Shown in pieces: positions 33,305-45,300 of a DNA stretch of 64,000 nucleotides. Source of the DNA: Dicaeum eximium (Eukaryota; Chordata; Aves; Passeriformes; Dicaeidae); assembly GCA_013396995.1 (NCBI GenBank), contig VWZP01004506.1, positions 1,988,305 through 2,052,304 of the forward strand, given 5' to 3'. How positions within the stretch are numbered: the first letter of the stretch is position 1; every line of letters begins with the position of its first letter. Position numbers and translations under genes: made by a program. The notes under the pieces were generated by a model that had not been told where the DNA came from, did no database searches, and saw only the letters and a list, made by a program, of their open reading frames with translations.

Positions 33305-33518
33305 CATTCAAAGCTTTGAGCTAATCTAACATTTGCTCTGCAGGCAAAGATTTTCAGTGGGATGGTTGCAGTAGTGAGCTGAGCCACAGATAATGCTACC
33401 CCCAGCAAAAACCTGGTGATGTTGTGAATGTGAGAGCTGAACAATGAACTGGCAATGAAAACATAATAGCCCATGGCCAATGGCATGGCCATGGCCATGT
33501 GTCCCACAATATGTTCCT
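33305..33518 (-). pseudogene. Exon-like open segment with transporter-like (SLC22/MFS) residues
   Basis: Read on the - strand, CCATTGCAG precedes 33,518 (acceptor-like), the segment is open throughout, and GTAGGT follows at 33,304 (donor-like). It encodes a hydrophobic peptide with MPLAMGYYVFIASS, then HNITRFLLGVALSVAQLTT. RFLxGxALS followed by Leu-Thr-Thr is typical of the third membrane helix region of SLC22 organic-ion transporters (family knowledge). The residues after that (IPLKIFACRA) do not fit, and its length of 214 bp is not an SLC22 exon length I know. A 15-bp tandem repeat duplicates the acceptor. It could be a decayed gene exon, or a chance open frame. I do not see sister exons in the window. 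Confidence 0.28.
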
Positions 33519-33547
33519 CTGCAATGGGTAAGTCTGCAATGGGTAAT
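33518..33547. repeat. 15-bp tandem duplication
   Basis: TCTGCAATGGGTAAG at 33,518-33,532 is followed by TCTGCAATGGGTAAT at 33,533-33,547. On the - strand each copy carries CCCATTGCAG, so a splice-acceptor-like motif is doubled. Confidence 0.9.
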
Positions 33548-36500
33548 ATTTCAATTTCTACTTTAAAATGTTAATTCCCTGTTTTCTCATATTTTTCCTT
33601 CTCAAATGTCTTACCCAGTAAACTCAAAATAATTTTTGAATAAGTGCATCTGAATAAAGAAAATTAAGACTGAGGCTCACATAGCAAAAATGAACTTTTT
33701 AAAGTCAAATGGCTGTAGAATTATCTATACAACCCCAATGTTTGAATCGCCACAGACAGGAACTTCAGCAGATTCTCTTGCCAAATTGCAGTTGTGATAA
33801 AAGTTTTAAATGATACTCAATTTTCACCAGGCAGCAATAAATATAGTGCAATACTGTGTGTTGACCTTGCAGAGGCATCTGATAGAACAGATTGTAGTCA
33901 GCTGTAGGGATTTGCTTCCAAACTGTAGCAAACTAGATGTGGAAAAGGCAGTGCTATAACATATACTCCCCTCTCTAGATTTTGAACAGATTGAAAGGGA
34001 ATACAGTCAGCATTCAAATACTTCTTTGTTGCCATGCATATTAAAAGCCCAGGGTAAAACTTTGCATTTTTATTCCTCACTGTGTACATAGATAGCACAA
34101 TTCTCCGTCCAAATGTGCAATATAAAAACTTCTCTGCATCAGTCATTTTGAAATAATTGCTTTAATTTGTGTCTGTGGCTGAAAGTGAGCAGAAGACTGG
34201 TGTCAGCTCCTAGCAGTCCCTTTTCCCAACAATTTCATTTTTTCCAGCTTGACAAATAACAAATGCTGGGTAATAGCTTTAAATTTAAAATTCATTGTCA
34301 ACCAGCTGATAAGAGACTTATCAAATATTGGATTTCTCTATATAAATAGGCATATTCAGAAGTACAGAGAAGATTCCAATGACTTTCATTTGTTGTACTG
34401 CCTTCGTTATCAAATTTCCCACTAGTCAAAATTTTCACTTCTGTCATGTCCCTGACAGCTTTACATATAATATTTATTTATTATACACCTCTGTTTATCA
34501 AAGTTTTGTTTACAATTCCTGTGGAGGAATGACACCCTGCATACACAAATGTAGCTGGTATTTGAGATTTTGACTTGCAATCTTGTGAGTTTTAAGCTAA
34601 GATTTAAAGGATAAAAGAAAATTGCCATTGTTTGCGAACATGAGAACAAAATGCCTTTGCTTACTCTGAGAGATTGTGCACAAGGATGGCAGAGACTGTA
34701 ATGCAATGTGCTCAGAAATCCCATTTGGTGAGTGGTAGAGAGATAAGAAGCTAACAAAGGACTTTGATTGCCCACAGAGAATAGATGCTGAGTTTGCAAC
34801 CAAAATTTGATTTTTTAAATGACTCGGTGTCATTTGTAGGATTAACTGCATCTTTGGAATATTCGTTTCCTACTTTTGTTTCTCTGAGGTCTCATCTTTT
34901 GTTCTTTCATATATCTTAGAATGGTCTCTCTTGCCCAGTCTCAAATGTGGCTCACAGGAGAGCATTCCCTATAGTCACCAACAAAGCAAATGGGGTTTTG
35001 TGGTTTTATGGGCAATGACCCAATAATAGGCCCTTCATACAAATACTTGTTTTGGCAATGGAAAAAAAACAATTAAAGGAAATGCATTTAAAAGCAAAAA
35101 TAGTTACACAGGTTGGTATTGCCTCGGTTTACTTAATTCCTTGATGGAATGGCTCATTTTCCATCAGTTTTCTATATTGGCACTTGCACTTTCAATGACA
35201 ATAGGTTCCTGAAGGTAGTGAAAATAAATGAGAAACAAGTGTCTTGTTTCTTTCTCCCCTTTGAAAAAGTGCCTGTAAGTTCACTAAAGTGAAAAAAATA
35301 AAGAGTTTAGAATTAATGGTTTAAATGAAATTAAAGTGTTTGTAACTATCTTCCTTGCTCAAAACTGGAAGTTCTAAACTTTAAAAATTATAATGCATCT
35401 TTTTCAGAGTTGAAGGGTTACTCAGTTTTCTCATGTCTCTTAGGTAAAATCTCCAGTTATAAACACAAAGAGCCTGGCACTTGAACTGGCAGATGTCTCC
35501 AATGCCTGCAAACAAGCCCTGCTCACACAGCTTGCCAAGCCTGGGTGTTGAGAGTGAATTTGATTATGAAGATGGCAAGAAGACCTTGTGGAGGAGTTCA
35601 GGCAGTTCCTACAAGAGAAGGAAGCTGTGTGGCAGGGGATGTGACATTGGTGACTCGGGGTTTTAGCTGTGGTGCAGGAAACCAGCAAGGACATACACAC
35701 TGCCAGGGTAATTAATGCTGATATGCATCCAAGTCACATTTTTAAAAGAGAAACTAAGTTTGTCTTTAATAATGTAACATTCTCAGAAAGATGTTTTTGG
35801 ATTTGTCCCATTGCAGAGATTTAACTCTTACCCTGCTCACCAAGGGGTACCCAGTCTGAGGAAAGAGCAGAAGCTTTTACTCGTGCAATACATTTTTAGT
35901 AGAATTTCTGAGGTGATAAATTATTTATGTGATTAAATCTGAAAGCAACAGCAGATGTCTCATTACTTTTATGCAGAGATGGATCTGAGTCAGTATGAAA
36001 TTTTAGTGATTCTTGATCAGCCCTGACCATAAGTGTAGAAAGAGGATTCTTGTGAACAGGCATTTATGGCTACTTAGAGAAGATTCCTCAGGCAATTTCT
36101 AGCAATTGGGAGATCTGCAGATCTTGATGTGGGCCAGTATTGAATCTGAAAGTCTTATTTTCATATACAATTTTGTAGAACTACAGTTCCTGGAAGATCC
36201 ATTATGTGATCTGGGACTCCAAGTTTTCTACTGTAACATGATGTAGCTGTAGCCTAAAATATGGTATAATCATTTCAGCTGTGGAAATTGCATTTTAAAG
36301 TTTACTTCATTTTTTTACACTCTTTTGGTCACTGGTTTCCATGTGTTAATGGATATAAATGGATTTTAGTAGTTGACTGTATACAGTTTTAATTTTCCAG
36401 TACTGAGTTTAATCCAGTAGCTGTTTAATCTTAAATTTCCCTCAGATCATGAACATGCCTCTTTCAAATTTATTCTCAGAGGCAATTTTCAAGACATTTT

Positions 36501-37160
36501 CTTTCTCTGTTAAGATCAATCTCTAATAATATTTTTTTTCATCCTTAAAGGTGTCTCAAATTCATCATAATCTAAGACAAGAGAAATTTATTTTTCTAGC
36601 CCTTCTCTTGTTTGGTATAGCTGCTGATCAAACAGAAATTTGAAGGAGCCCTCATTTGCAACAAACTCTTTAGCTTTGTAGTGCTTTTCTTTTGTTTTGT
36701 TACTTTATACCATCCTTTTCTGCTCATTCTAGAGGCTGTAAAACCATAGCAAACAAATTACAGTTTATAATGCATGATAATTTCTCTTGCATGATAATTA
36801 TGTTTTACGAACAAACAAAGTGATAGGTTGATCTGCTGCAGAGGAGAGGCCAGTGAAAATCAAAGAGTGAGAAGCTCTTGGTACTCCTTGATATAATTTT
36901 TATGGTATGTGCATTCACTTAATGGGTCATTGAACTGAGAATCAGGATTTATTCCAAATCAGAAGGCACTTTATTTTATCCAGCCATGTACAACTATTCT
37001 ATAAAACAATAGAGAAAACCTAGGAAGTGCAAAACAGGGGAAGAAACATTACTCAAAGAGTAGTGATCAGTTGTCATTTTCTAACTGTAGCTTGCCTGAA
37101 CACAACTACATTGGCACCTTTCCAGAGGCCAGGGCTGTTTAATACATTCATAACAGTTTG
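33548..37160. other. Unannotated AT-rich DNA, no gene seen
   Basis: No repeat family recognised. Near 35,480-35,690 short stretches look faintly coding (LALELADVSNACKQALL; LVEEFRQFLQEKEAVW) but lie in different frames with stops between and cannot be assigned. Confidence 0.5.
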
Positions 37161-37196
37161 ATTAACAGAATTAAAAACATTAACAGAATTAAAAAT
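37161..37196. repeat. 18-bp tandem duplication
   Basis: ATTAACAGAATTAAAAAC at 37,161-37,178 and ATTAACAGAATTAAAAAT at 37,179-37,196, differing at one base. Confidence 0.9.
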
Positions 37197-37261
37197 ATGT
37201 TGTTAAAATTACACAAGATGTGGAGCTGGTAAAGGAAATTAGGGACCAGCTCAGAACTGAA

Positions 37262-38308
37262 ATTAATCTTGACAAACTGGAGGGATGGTCTCCAAAGCAG
37301 GGCCCAGAGAGTGGTGGCGGATGGGGTTGCCTCCAGTTGTCAGCCAGTCACCAGTGATGTCCCCCAGGGATCAGTGTTGGGCCCAGTCCTGTTTCCTGTC
37401 TTTACTGATGGTCTGGATGAGGGGATTGAGTCCACCATCAATAAATTTGCAGATGACACCATGCTGGGTGTGAATGTCAATCTGCTGGAGGGTGGGAGGG
37501 CTCTGAGGAGGGATCTGGACAGGCTGGATAGATGGGCCAAATCCAACGATATGAGGTTTAACAAGACCAAGTGCCAGGTCCTGCACTTTGGCCACAACAA
37601 CCCCTTGCAGCGCTACAGGCTGGGGACAGAGTGGCTGGACCGTGGCCAGGCCAAGAGGGACCTGGGGGTGGTGATTGACAGGAGGCTGAACACGAGCCAG
37701 CAGTGTGCCCAGGTGGCCAAGAAAGCCAATGGCATCCTGGCCTGGATAGGGAATAATGTAGCCAGCAGTGCCAGGGGGGTCATTCTTCCCCTGTACTTGG
37801 AACCTTGAGTGCTGTGTCCAGTTCGGGGCCCCTCAATGTAGGAAGGATGCTGAGATGCTGGAGTGTGTCCAGAGAAGGGCAACATGGCTGGTGAGGGGTC
37901 TGGAACATAAATCTATGAGGGAGCTGGGGGTGTTTAGCCTGGAGAAAAGGAGACGCATGGGGAGCCCTATCACTCTCTAAAAGTCCCTGACAGGAGGCTG
38001 TAGCCAGGTGTGGACTGGTCTCATCTCCCAGGTAGCAGTGACAGGACAAAAGGACACAATTCTCGGCCACACCAGGGGAGGTTTAGGCTGGACATCAGGA
38101 AGAAGTTCTTCACAGAAAGGGTGATTGGGCATCGGGATGGGCTGCTCAGGGAGGTGGTGGAGTCATCGTTCCTGATGGCATTTAAGAGAAAACTGGATGT
38201 GGCACTCAGTGCCATGGTCTCATTGACCGGGTGACTCATTGAAGGTGGTGTTAGGCCATGGGCTGTGGACCAATGATCTCAAAGTTTCTTCTGTGACTCT
38301 GTAAAATG
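37262..38308 (+). mobile_element. CR1 LINE, reverse transcriptase half of ORF2 to 3' end
   Basis: The longest intact CR1 coding piece here. The frame at 37,269-37,808 (about 180 codons) has SDVPQGSVLGPVLF, then the catalytic FADDTML (LINE reverse transcriptases use F/YADD), then DRLDRWAKSNDMRFNKTKCQ, VLHFGHNN and KRDLGVVIDRRLN. Further blocks to 38,308 cover the ORF end and the 3' untranslated region, finishing with TTCTTCTGTGACTCTG. The fingers and endonuclease are missing, as in most 5'-truncated copies. A stop at 37,806-37,808 and later frame changes show it is dead. Confidence 0.93.
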
Positions 38309-38589
38309 GAACAGTTCACGTGAAAGACATTGAACTTACACAGGGAGAACAAACTGAACAAATACAAATAACTCAACTTGGCAACAATTCATCAAATCAG
38401 GCCCTTGGGGCAGAATGAGGGTAGAATAAGGGTAACAATGTACATATCAATACAAGGTGAATACACAGAACAAGGTCATATCATTGTAAACAAGGTGAAC
38501 ACCATGATGAGATGTATAAGCAGAAGGATAACAGCCTGCTGGAACTGTAAAGAGATCTTTTTGCACTTCCCATGTTGATAAAAATATCT

Positions 38590-39060
38590 GGAGTAGTGTC
38601 TTCATCTTTGGACTCTGTGGCTCAAGAAAGATACAAACCAATTTAAAGGAAGATTGCAGTGAGAACAGACAGAGGTCTGGAAAGAATGAGCTAAGATAAA
38701 AGGATGAAACAGATGGAGAAGATTAACAAGGAGAAAATTAAGGAACAGAAGACAAGTCTTAGAAAATGCAGGAATATTGCAGAGAGAGAAGTTTGTTCAT
38801 TTTCCATGTCCAGGATGAATGGGCAAGAAGTCCTGGCTTTAAGAGTAAAACTTGGTAAAATCTTTCCAGTAGTAAAATTAGGCAGTCACTGGGAGAGGTG
38901 GAATGAGAATCTCCATTGCTGGAAATCTTTGCAGATGGCTCAGGAATACATCTGGCAGGATGTGTACAGACAGACTGCTCTGCTGTGGGGCACAGGGCGG
39001 CCCAGACTGCCTTCCAAGTCCTTCCTTGACACAGCTTCTCATGACCTTGTGGAAATGTAG
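38590..39060 (+). mobile_element. Old CR1 LINE 3'-region fragment
   Basis: ACAAACCAATTTAAAGGAAG, GGTCTGGAAAGAATGAGCTA, GGATGAATGGGCAAGAAGTC and TGAGAATCTCCATTGCTGG follow the order of blocks near the 3' end of old amniote CR1s. Highly diverged. Borders are approximate. Confidence 0.55.
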
Positions 39061-40989
39061 ATATGCTGTTGTGAGAAGGAAATGTGAAGTCACTATGAAA
39101 TCAAGGACATGATTTACTCAGGTTTGCATTGTGCAGGATTTTATCCTACTTTCTTTGTAAATTGGTGTAAAATACAGCCACACAACAACCAGTAAACCTC
39201 AAGAGCTTACCACTGGGATGCCTGTGGTATGAATTGTGGACTTACAGAGAAAACTGTGAGGAGAGCAGTGACTGACTCTAGAGCTGACAGTGCTGTCTGT
39301 GGAACTGCTGCAAGCTGCTCTGAATGGTGACTCAGCCTAAAAGGAAACATGGACAGACCTGAGACTGCCAGGCTGATTGGGAAAAAGTGACCACTTTGTG
39401 GATGTGGAATCTTTTAGTCAGGGAAGGAGTATTTTTTAAGTTCTTACCAAAATGTGAATCACCTTGGATACAGCCTATAGATTTAGTTTTCCTTGCCAAC
39501 TGAGCCTAAAGCTCTACAATTACCTACTCATCCCAAGTCGAGGGGTTTGGTGCCTGGCTGTGACTAGTTTGTGCTTGCTTTTTGCAGGAAAGGCTCTGAA
39601 GGTTTTGCCAGCAGCTCTCTTGTTTTCCCAAACACTGAAGAATCCAGGTGACATGCTTATTCTGGTCATACTGGAAAGTCTCAGAAATCAGATGTGAATG
39701 AAGGTCAAAGGGGAACACGACTCCTACAGGATAGAAGTGCAAAAGCCTGAAGAAAGCTTGCACTTAAAGCCTGAAGAAAGCTTGCACTAAGGGCTTGAGA
39801 ACAGTAAAGGCAGAATAACAGCCACCTGTAATATTGTTCCAGTAGCTCTCTCTGTGTTACTTCTTCATCCAACACAGATAACATGGTCTACAAAGGCTCT
39901 CATCAAACAAACCTTTCCAGATGATCAGAACCAGAAATGCCCAGTCTGTTTCTGGACTTGACTTGTAACTGCTGGATTACTTGAGCAATCCAGAGGCAGC
40001 TGAAAACATCTCAGATGTTGCTGTGCTGCATTCTCCAGCAAGGCAGTATTTTCCACTGCTGCTGTAAGGGGCATTCTCGATCCCCCATTTGTAAAGCTCA
40101 GCCTTTAGGGACTGGACTGGAAAGCAACTTCTGTGGTACTGAATTGATCTGACCAGGGATTTGAGTCCAAGCAGCATGGCTTGGATCACCTCCATATGCT
40201 CAAGCTTGCTTCCTTTATCCTCAAAATACGATGTTCATGTCCAAATTGTCGTCTTGAAACAATCCTTGGCATCTGGTGTCTCTTGAGCTGTGCCTGGGTG
40301 TTGCCTGGACAGTGCTACTTGGCATGAGCCAAAACTGTGCAAGAGGCTGTGCTTGCAGTTAAAACAGAACAGATGATTGAGGACCACTGCCAGTATCTGT
40401 GCCTTGGCCCTGTTTTATTTGGATTAAGTAGCCTAAGAGAAGACCTGCTGATAAAATGACTGTTCTATGCAATACAGTAGGTCTGACTGAAGCCATATGG
40501 GGCTTTCAAGGGGCTCGGGTAGCTGCATGCATACATCAACGTATGTGGCTTCCAGAAGGCAGCTGCTCTGGGAACCAGACCATCAGATTTAAAATTACCA
40601 GACACCAGATAATCACTCCAATATTTGCTTTTGGTAAGAATAAATCTTGCAGGTAAGTTTTCAGCCAAATCACATCTCTGACTGTGGTGTGTTGACCTTG
40701 ACAATATGCTCAATGCCCACCAGAGCCATCCTATCACTTGCCAATCTCAGCTGGATGGGAAGACAGAAAAACACAACAGAAGGCTTGTGGGCTGAAATAA
40801 AGGCAGAGGAAGATCACTCACTGATTATTGTCATGGGCAAAATAGATTCAGGGAAATTAGTTTAATTTATTACCAATCAAAGCAGAGTAGGATCATAAGA
40901 AATAAATCCAAATCTCAAGACATCTTTGCTTCATCCTGGGCTCAATTTCACTCCCAATTTCTCTACCTCCTCTCACTGAGTGACATCTG
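39061..40989. other. Unannotated DNA with one short tandem repeat
   Basis: No gene or transposon recognised. The short tandem repeat at 39,742-39,789 is listed separately. Confidence 0.5.
39742..39789. repeat. 24-bp tandem duplication
   Basis: AAAGCCTGAAGAAAGCTTGC starts both copies (39,742-39,765 and 39,766-39,789); they differ only in the last base. Near-identity suggests a recent slippage event. Confidence 0.92.
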
Positions 40990-41330
40990 GGTATAGGGGA
41001 ATGGGGTCTGTGGTCAGTTCATCACACATCATCTCTGCTGCTCCTTCCTCCTCAGGGGAAGCACTCCTCACACTCTTGTGCTCCAGTGTGTCCCTCACAG
41101 TGTCACAGGTGCTGCCAGGAGATCTGCTCCAACATCGACTCCTTTTTCCATGGAGCCACAGATGCTGCCAGAGCCCAGCTTCAGCATGGCCTTCCCATGT
41201 GGTCACAGCCTCCTTCCAGCATCCTCCTGCTCTGGTATGGGCTCTTCCATGGGCTGCAAGTGGATCTCTGCTTCCCCATTGTCTCGGGTGGAGTGGGAGC
41301 TTCAGACAAGGTTTGTTAGAGAAGCCCTGG
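40990..41330. repeat. GC-rich block of diverged ~50-bp internal repeats
   Basis: Units centred on CCATGG/CCATGT recur at 41,149, 41,195 and 41,248, each with TGCTCCA- or CTGCTCT-like sequence before and a GCCAC, GGTCAC or GGCTGC block after. Both strands are open for over 100 codons, as is usual for GC-rich repeats with a period near a multiple of three. From memory, similar GCTCC.../CCATGGGCTGCAGG blocks are common in bird genomes, but I cannot name the family. It is not supported as a gene. Confidence 0.5.
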
Positions 41331-44300
41331 CACAGAGCCATGAAGTGCAGAAATGATCCCCTTGCACTCTAAAATTCTTTTCAGAGAAGAGTCTTGGGGC
41401 AGCTGGATCCAATCTTAGCCTCAGGCTGTCAATAGTTTAAGTAACTTTGCCCCACAGGTTTTATTGATAGCAAATCATATATAATTATATGAAATTAGTT
41501 ATTTACTATGAGAAATGACTAGACAAAAGATCTTAATCAGAATTATTTATTACACAGTAAAAGCTAAAACTGCTTATAATGTCTAGTGTAATATAGTGCA
41601 CTGTATTAAAGCAATTACATTAAAGCTAGCAAAAAGAAACAATTATTAGTTAGAGATTGATGTAACTCACCAATATCAACACTTGTGGAGAGCTCTCTTT
41701 CTCTTAACCTCAAGGAGTATCCTTGGTGGGTGTCCCTGACACCCAAGGAAACAGTCACCACACATTCTAAGGAGGAATATGTTAGAAAAACCCAACTGTA
41801 TGAAAGTGAACTGGACTTTTAGAGGATAAATTGATTGACTGTCTGTCATATATCCACAGGTCATCTGTGTCAGCTTAGCATTTTTAGATAAGTATACTTT
41901 ACATATCTGCCTCATTATCAGGGTGAGTCAGACTGGTTTTAGCATAATTCAACACCAAAACCTGCATGACATTCCCTCTCAGTCCACCACCAATAGCCTT
42001 GCAAATAGAACATTATTTGAGTTGCTTGACCACATTCCAGGTAGAGCATCCTGCTACAGCCAAGGACCTACAGCCAAAGCAATGAGACTTGTAGGTTGAA
42101 TGAAATTAGATATGCATGCCTAATTAATAACACTTATTTTATTTTGAAAATGTGCTAATATATATATTTTATCTGTAATTCTAAAAATGAGAAGCATAAA
42201 TATCAAAACCAGTATTCTAACACAAATTATTGCTGTGTCTTGGTTTTGAATTAAGTTTTGTATTTCTCATTTAAAGTATCAACTCCTGAGGTTGCTGAGA
42301 CCTTCTGTTTGTAAGTAGAGGGCTTGGTGAACTTGTGTGTCCACTTCATTAATATAAGTAATTTAAAAAAGCAATATGACACTAAAATAAAGGTTAGCCA
42401 ACTAATTAATGAGAAGAAAGCTTCAGTTCTTTACTTCCAATCTGTAGTTGGAACACTGGCTTTTTTCACTGCTTATTTGCCCATACTGTACCCTCTGGCT
42501 TAGTTAGAGTAGCAGAAACTACTTAAATCAGCATGTGTAGTTTTTTTATTCTTTTGACTATGTGCATTTCTGAAAACTATCAGGTGACTATTTTGACATG
42601 TCACAAATATGCTTTCTTTTACTTTGCTTTTCAATCAATGCCTGCTCTGAAGCCAATTCAGTCAATAGGATATTATTGTCTTCCAAGGAATTTGGGCTGC
42701 ATCCTGAAAAATGGATAAAATATAGTGCAGTTCCTTTAAATAACAAGAAGAAAGAGGTTGGTGTGTGACTTTGCATTTCTGCCAGGTCTGTAAGTGTACC
42801 AGTTTCCTTCATATTTTGAAATTGTAAAACATGTAGTACATGAAGAAGAAAAAGACAAAGGTAGCAAACATTTGTCAAAACAGTACAAAAAAAAATCAGT
42901 TAATAATGCTTATTAATATGTTTGAAATAGAAAAACTAGGGTTGTTTGTTTAGGTTCTTTTTGGTCACAAGAAAGAAGCCTAGTGCAGAATTCTATTTAG
43001 TAATTTTCCCATGAATTTATTAAATATTATAGTGTTTAAATCCAAATGTAGAAACACAGAGAAAGAAAGAAAAAAACCCTCTAGTCTAAAAAAGTCTATC
43101 ACAAGGCAAACCTAAAGAGATTTCTTTTTTCTATTGAATTTGAAAAGATTTTCATGAAACTCAGGCTATCATGATAAATCCATGGTCCAAGTAGATCTAA
43201 CACCATAGCACACACAATGCCTTCTGTAATTCATGGTGACAGCAGGGTGTTCAGTTTTTCTGTAGACATGTCCCAGTCACAAAACCCCACTGATACATGT
43301 AGGTTGTGATACAGAGGCATCCTGTGAGCAAGAGAGACTAGGGCTGTACAGATGAACCAGATTCATCTGAGCAAGAGGATGACCCTGTGTCTGAAGCATT
43401 GACTGTCTAATCCAACCATAATCAGACCTAAAATGGCTGTAATGTCACTTCAGAATCTGGATGAACATGTCATCAAATGGATGCAGAGCCAAAAAATAAC
43501 CCTGTTTATCTGAGTCATAGCTGAGGCAAGATTTCATTCAGTGATATATTTTGCCATTTCCCTGGGTGAACATAGCAGCACTTTGGATTTCATTTTCAGA
43601 ATATGTGAATCTAGCAGTTTTCATGAGTCCACAGATGTGGTGAGAAGTAGAGGTGCTATATAACTTGTAACGTCATCCTGCGATGGTGGGAGTATTGTAT
43701 GGCACAGCCTGACAAGAGACACCAAATAGAAAACCATATGTCTGACACTCCATATTCCTTGGAGGTTTGCAACTTGTACACAGTCTATGATCATGCACTG
43801 CTGAAAAAGTTCTTGCTATTGCTGACATATCATTGAAGTTGGGGCAAAATACTGTTCTTTAATTTCACTGCTTTTCCCCAGTTAGAATAATAGATACTTT
43901 CTTTTCAGAAAAAAATTCAGCTGCTTTCATATTGATATTAAACTGATAAATAACAAAGTAAATGCTACTACTATAAAATGTGAAAACTTGCACTTTCTGC
44001 TAGGTTTTCAGTATTACTGTGGTGGTCCAAGAAGAGAAAATTGGTGGGTACCATCTGAGACGTGAGTTTAACTCCTGATGAGCAAAACTGGCCATGGCCT
44101 CAGCAAACTGAAACCTGACTTGCTGTAAAGAGTTTTTCAAGTGATGCAGAGAGGTTCTGAGATATGCTTTGTAAGGTGATAAGTGGTTTGGAACATGTTT
44201 GTGAAGATTTCCTCTCAGCAATGAGGACCAGTATAGGATTGTCCAACACACAGATGCTCTGGTTTCAGAGCGGGGCTGTGGGCAGCGAAGCTGAGCAGAA

Positions 44301-44959
44301 ACAGAGATCACCAAACGTGTTACCTCAAGAGAATGTTGGCTGTCTCAGGAAGGAGGCTGATTGCTTGGGCCCCCTGAAACTACTCAGCACTGAAAGAGAT
44401 TCCAGGGACAGTGACTGTGGTGGACAAGATGTTCATCATGGATAGCCTGTACCTCATGTAGAGGCCATGGAGAAGGACAGGGATGAGCCAGCCACCTTCC
44501 ACAGAAGAACGTCCTGAGGACCCTGCCACTTGGTGACTCAGAGAGCTACTGAAAGCAAAACCCTACAATGGGGTGGGGAAAGTGCAAACTCGAACCATTC
44601 TATTTATGTTGCATTAGATTTCATTGCTTTGAGTTTTGTTTACTTAAAAAAGATATTTTTCTAGCTTTTATTATACAATATTTATTTTTTTTTAGTTGGA
44701 TGAAACCTGTTAGGGAGAGAAAAGGGTGTATTTGCATTCTAAAGCCTGCTAATCTCCTGTGGAATCTCAATATAAGGTTTAAGCCTATTTGTCTCATTGC
44801 TGTGACTGACTTGGGCTCTTATCACACAGGCATATTGAACACAGACAAGAGCTGATATGAAAAATGAAAGGTAAAATAACAAAGATCCCTGAAACTTAAT
44901 GATGTGCTAAGGAATTGGGGAGAGTAGAGGTGCTGCTGTGGAGGGATGAAAATACAAGT
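41331..44959. other. Unannotated AT-rich DNA, no gene seen
   Basis: Mostly AT-rich with simple TA runs near 42,160. 44,100-44,560 is GC-richer with open frames on both strands but no recognised domain. Confidence 0.5.
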
Positions 44960-45300
44960 TCATATACCAAGCAATAAGCCAATAAAAGCAGTCTTTGTGG
45001 GAGCACTCCAAGTTTCTTTGAGGTAAGGAAAAATTGTATTCATCAAAACTAATGAAAAGTGATGGACCAGACCAGAAGTTGTGAGCCCTAAGTGTATCAA
45101 AGTTAGATAAGGGGATGTCTTACTATCAGTTGGGACAGTGAAGCACTGGAATATTTTCTAGGGAGCTTCTGGGGTCTCTGTCACCCTGAACAGATTAGGA
45201 ACACATCTGCTAAGAATAAAATAGATGTATTTGATCCTGATTAAGGACTGGGTAAAGCAGGGCAGACTACCTGACCTCTTACAGGTTTGATTTGTTCATT
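44960..45300 (+). mobile_element. Probable old CR1 LINE 3'-region fragment
   Basis: GGACAGTGAAGCACTGGAAT, TTCTAGGGAGCTTCTGGGGT and CTACCTGACCTCTTACAGG resemble the end of old CR1 copies in the correct order. The match is weak and by eye. Confidence 0.4.

Noticed and set aside
33476..33501. Overlapping GGCCATGGCC-type palindromes
   Set aside because: A short local repeat of CCATGG; too small and simple to call a regulatory site.
35480..35690. Faintly coding-like segments (LALELADVSNACKQALL; LVEEFRQFLQEKEAVW)
   Set aside because: They are in different frames with stops between, and I recognise no family.
40973..41372. Opposed open frames of over 120 codons
   Set aside because: Both arise from the GC-rich internally repetitive block; no domain on either strand.
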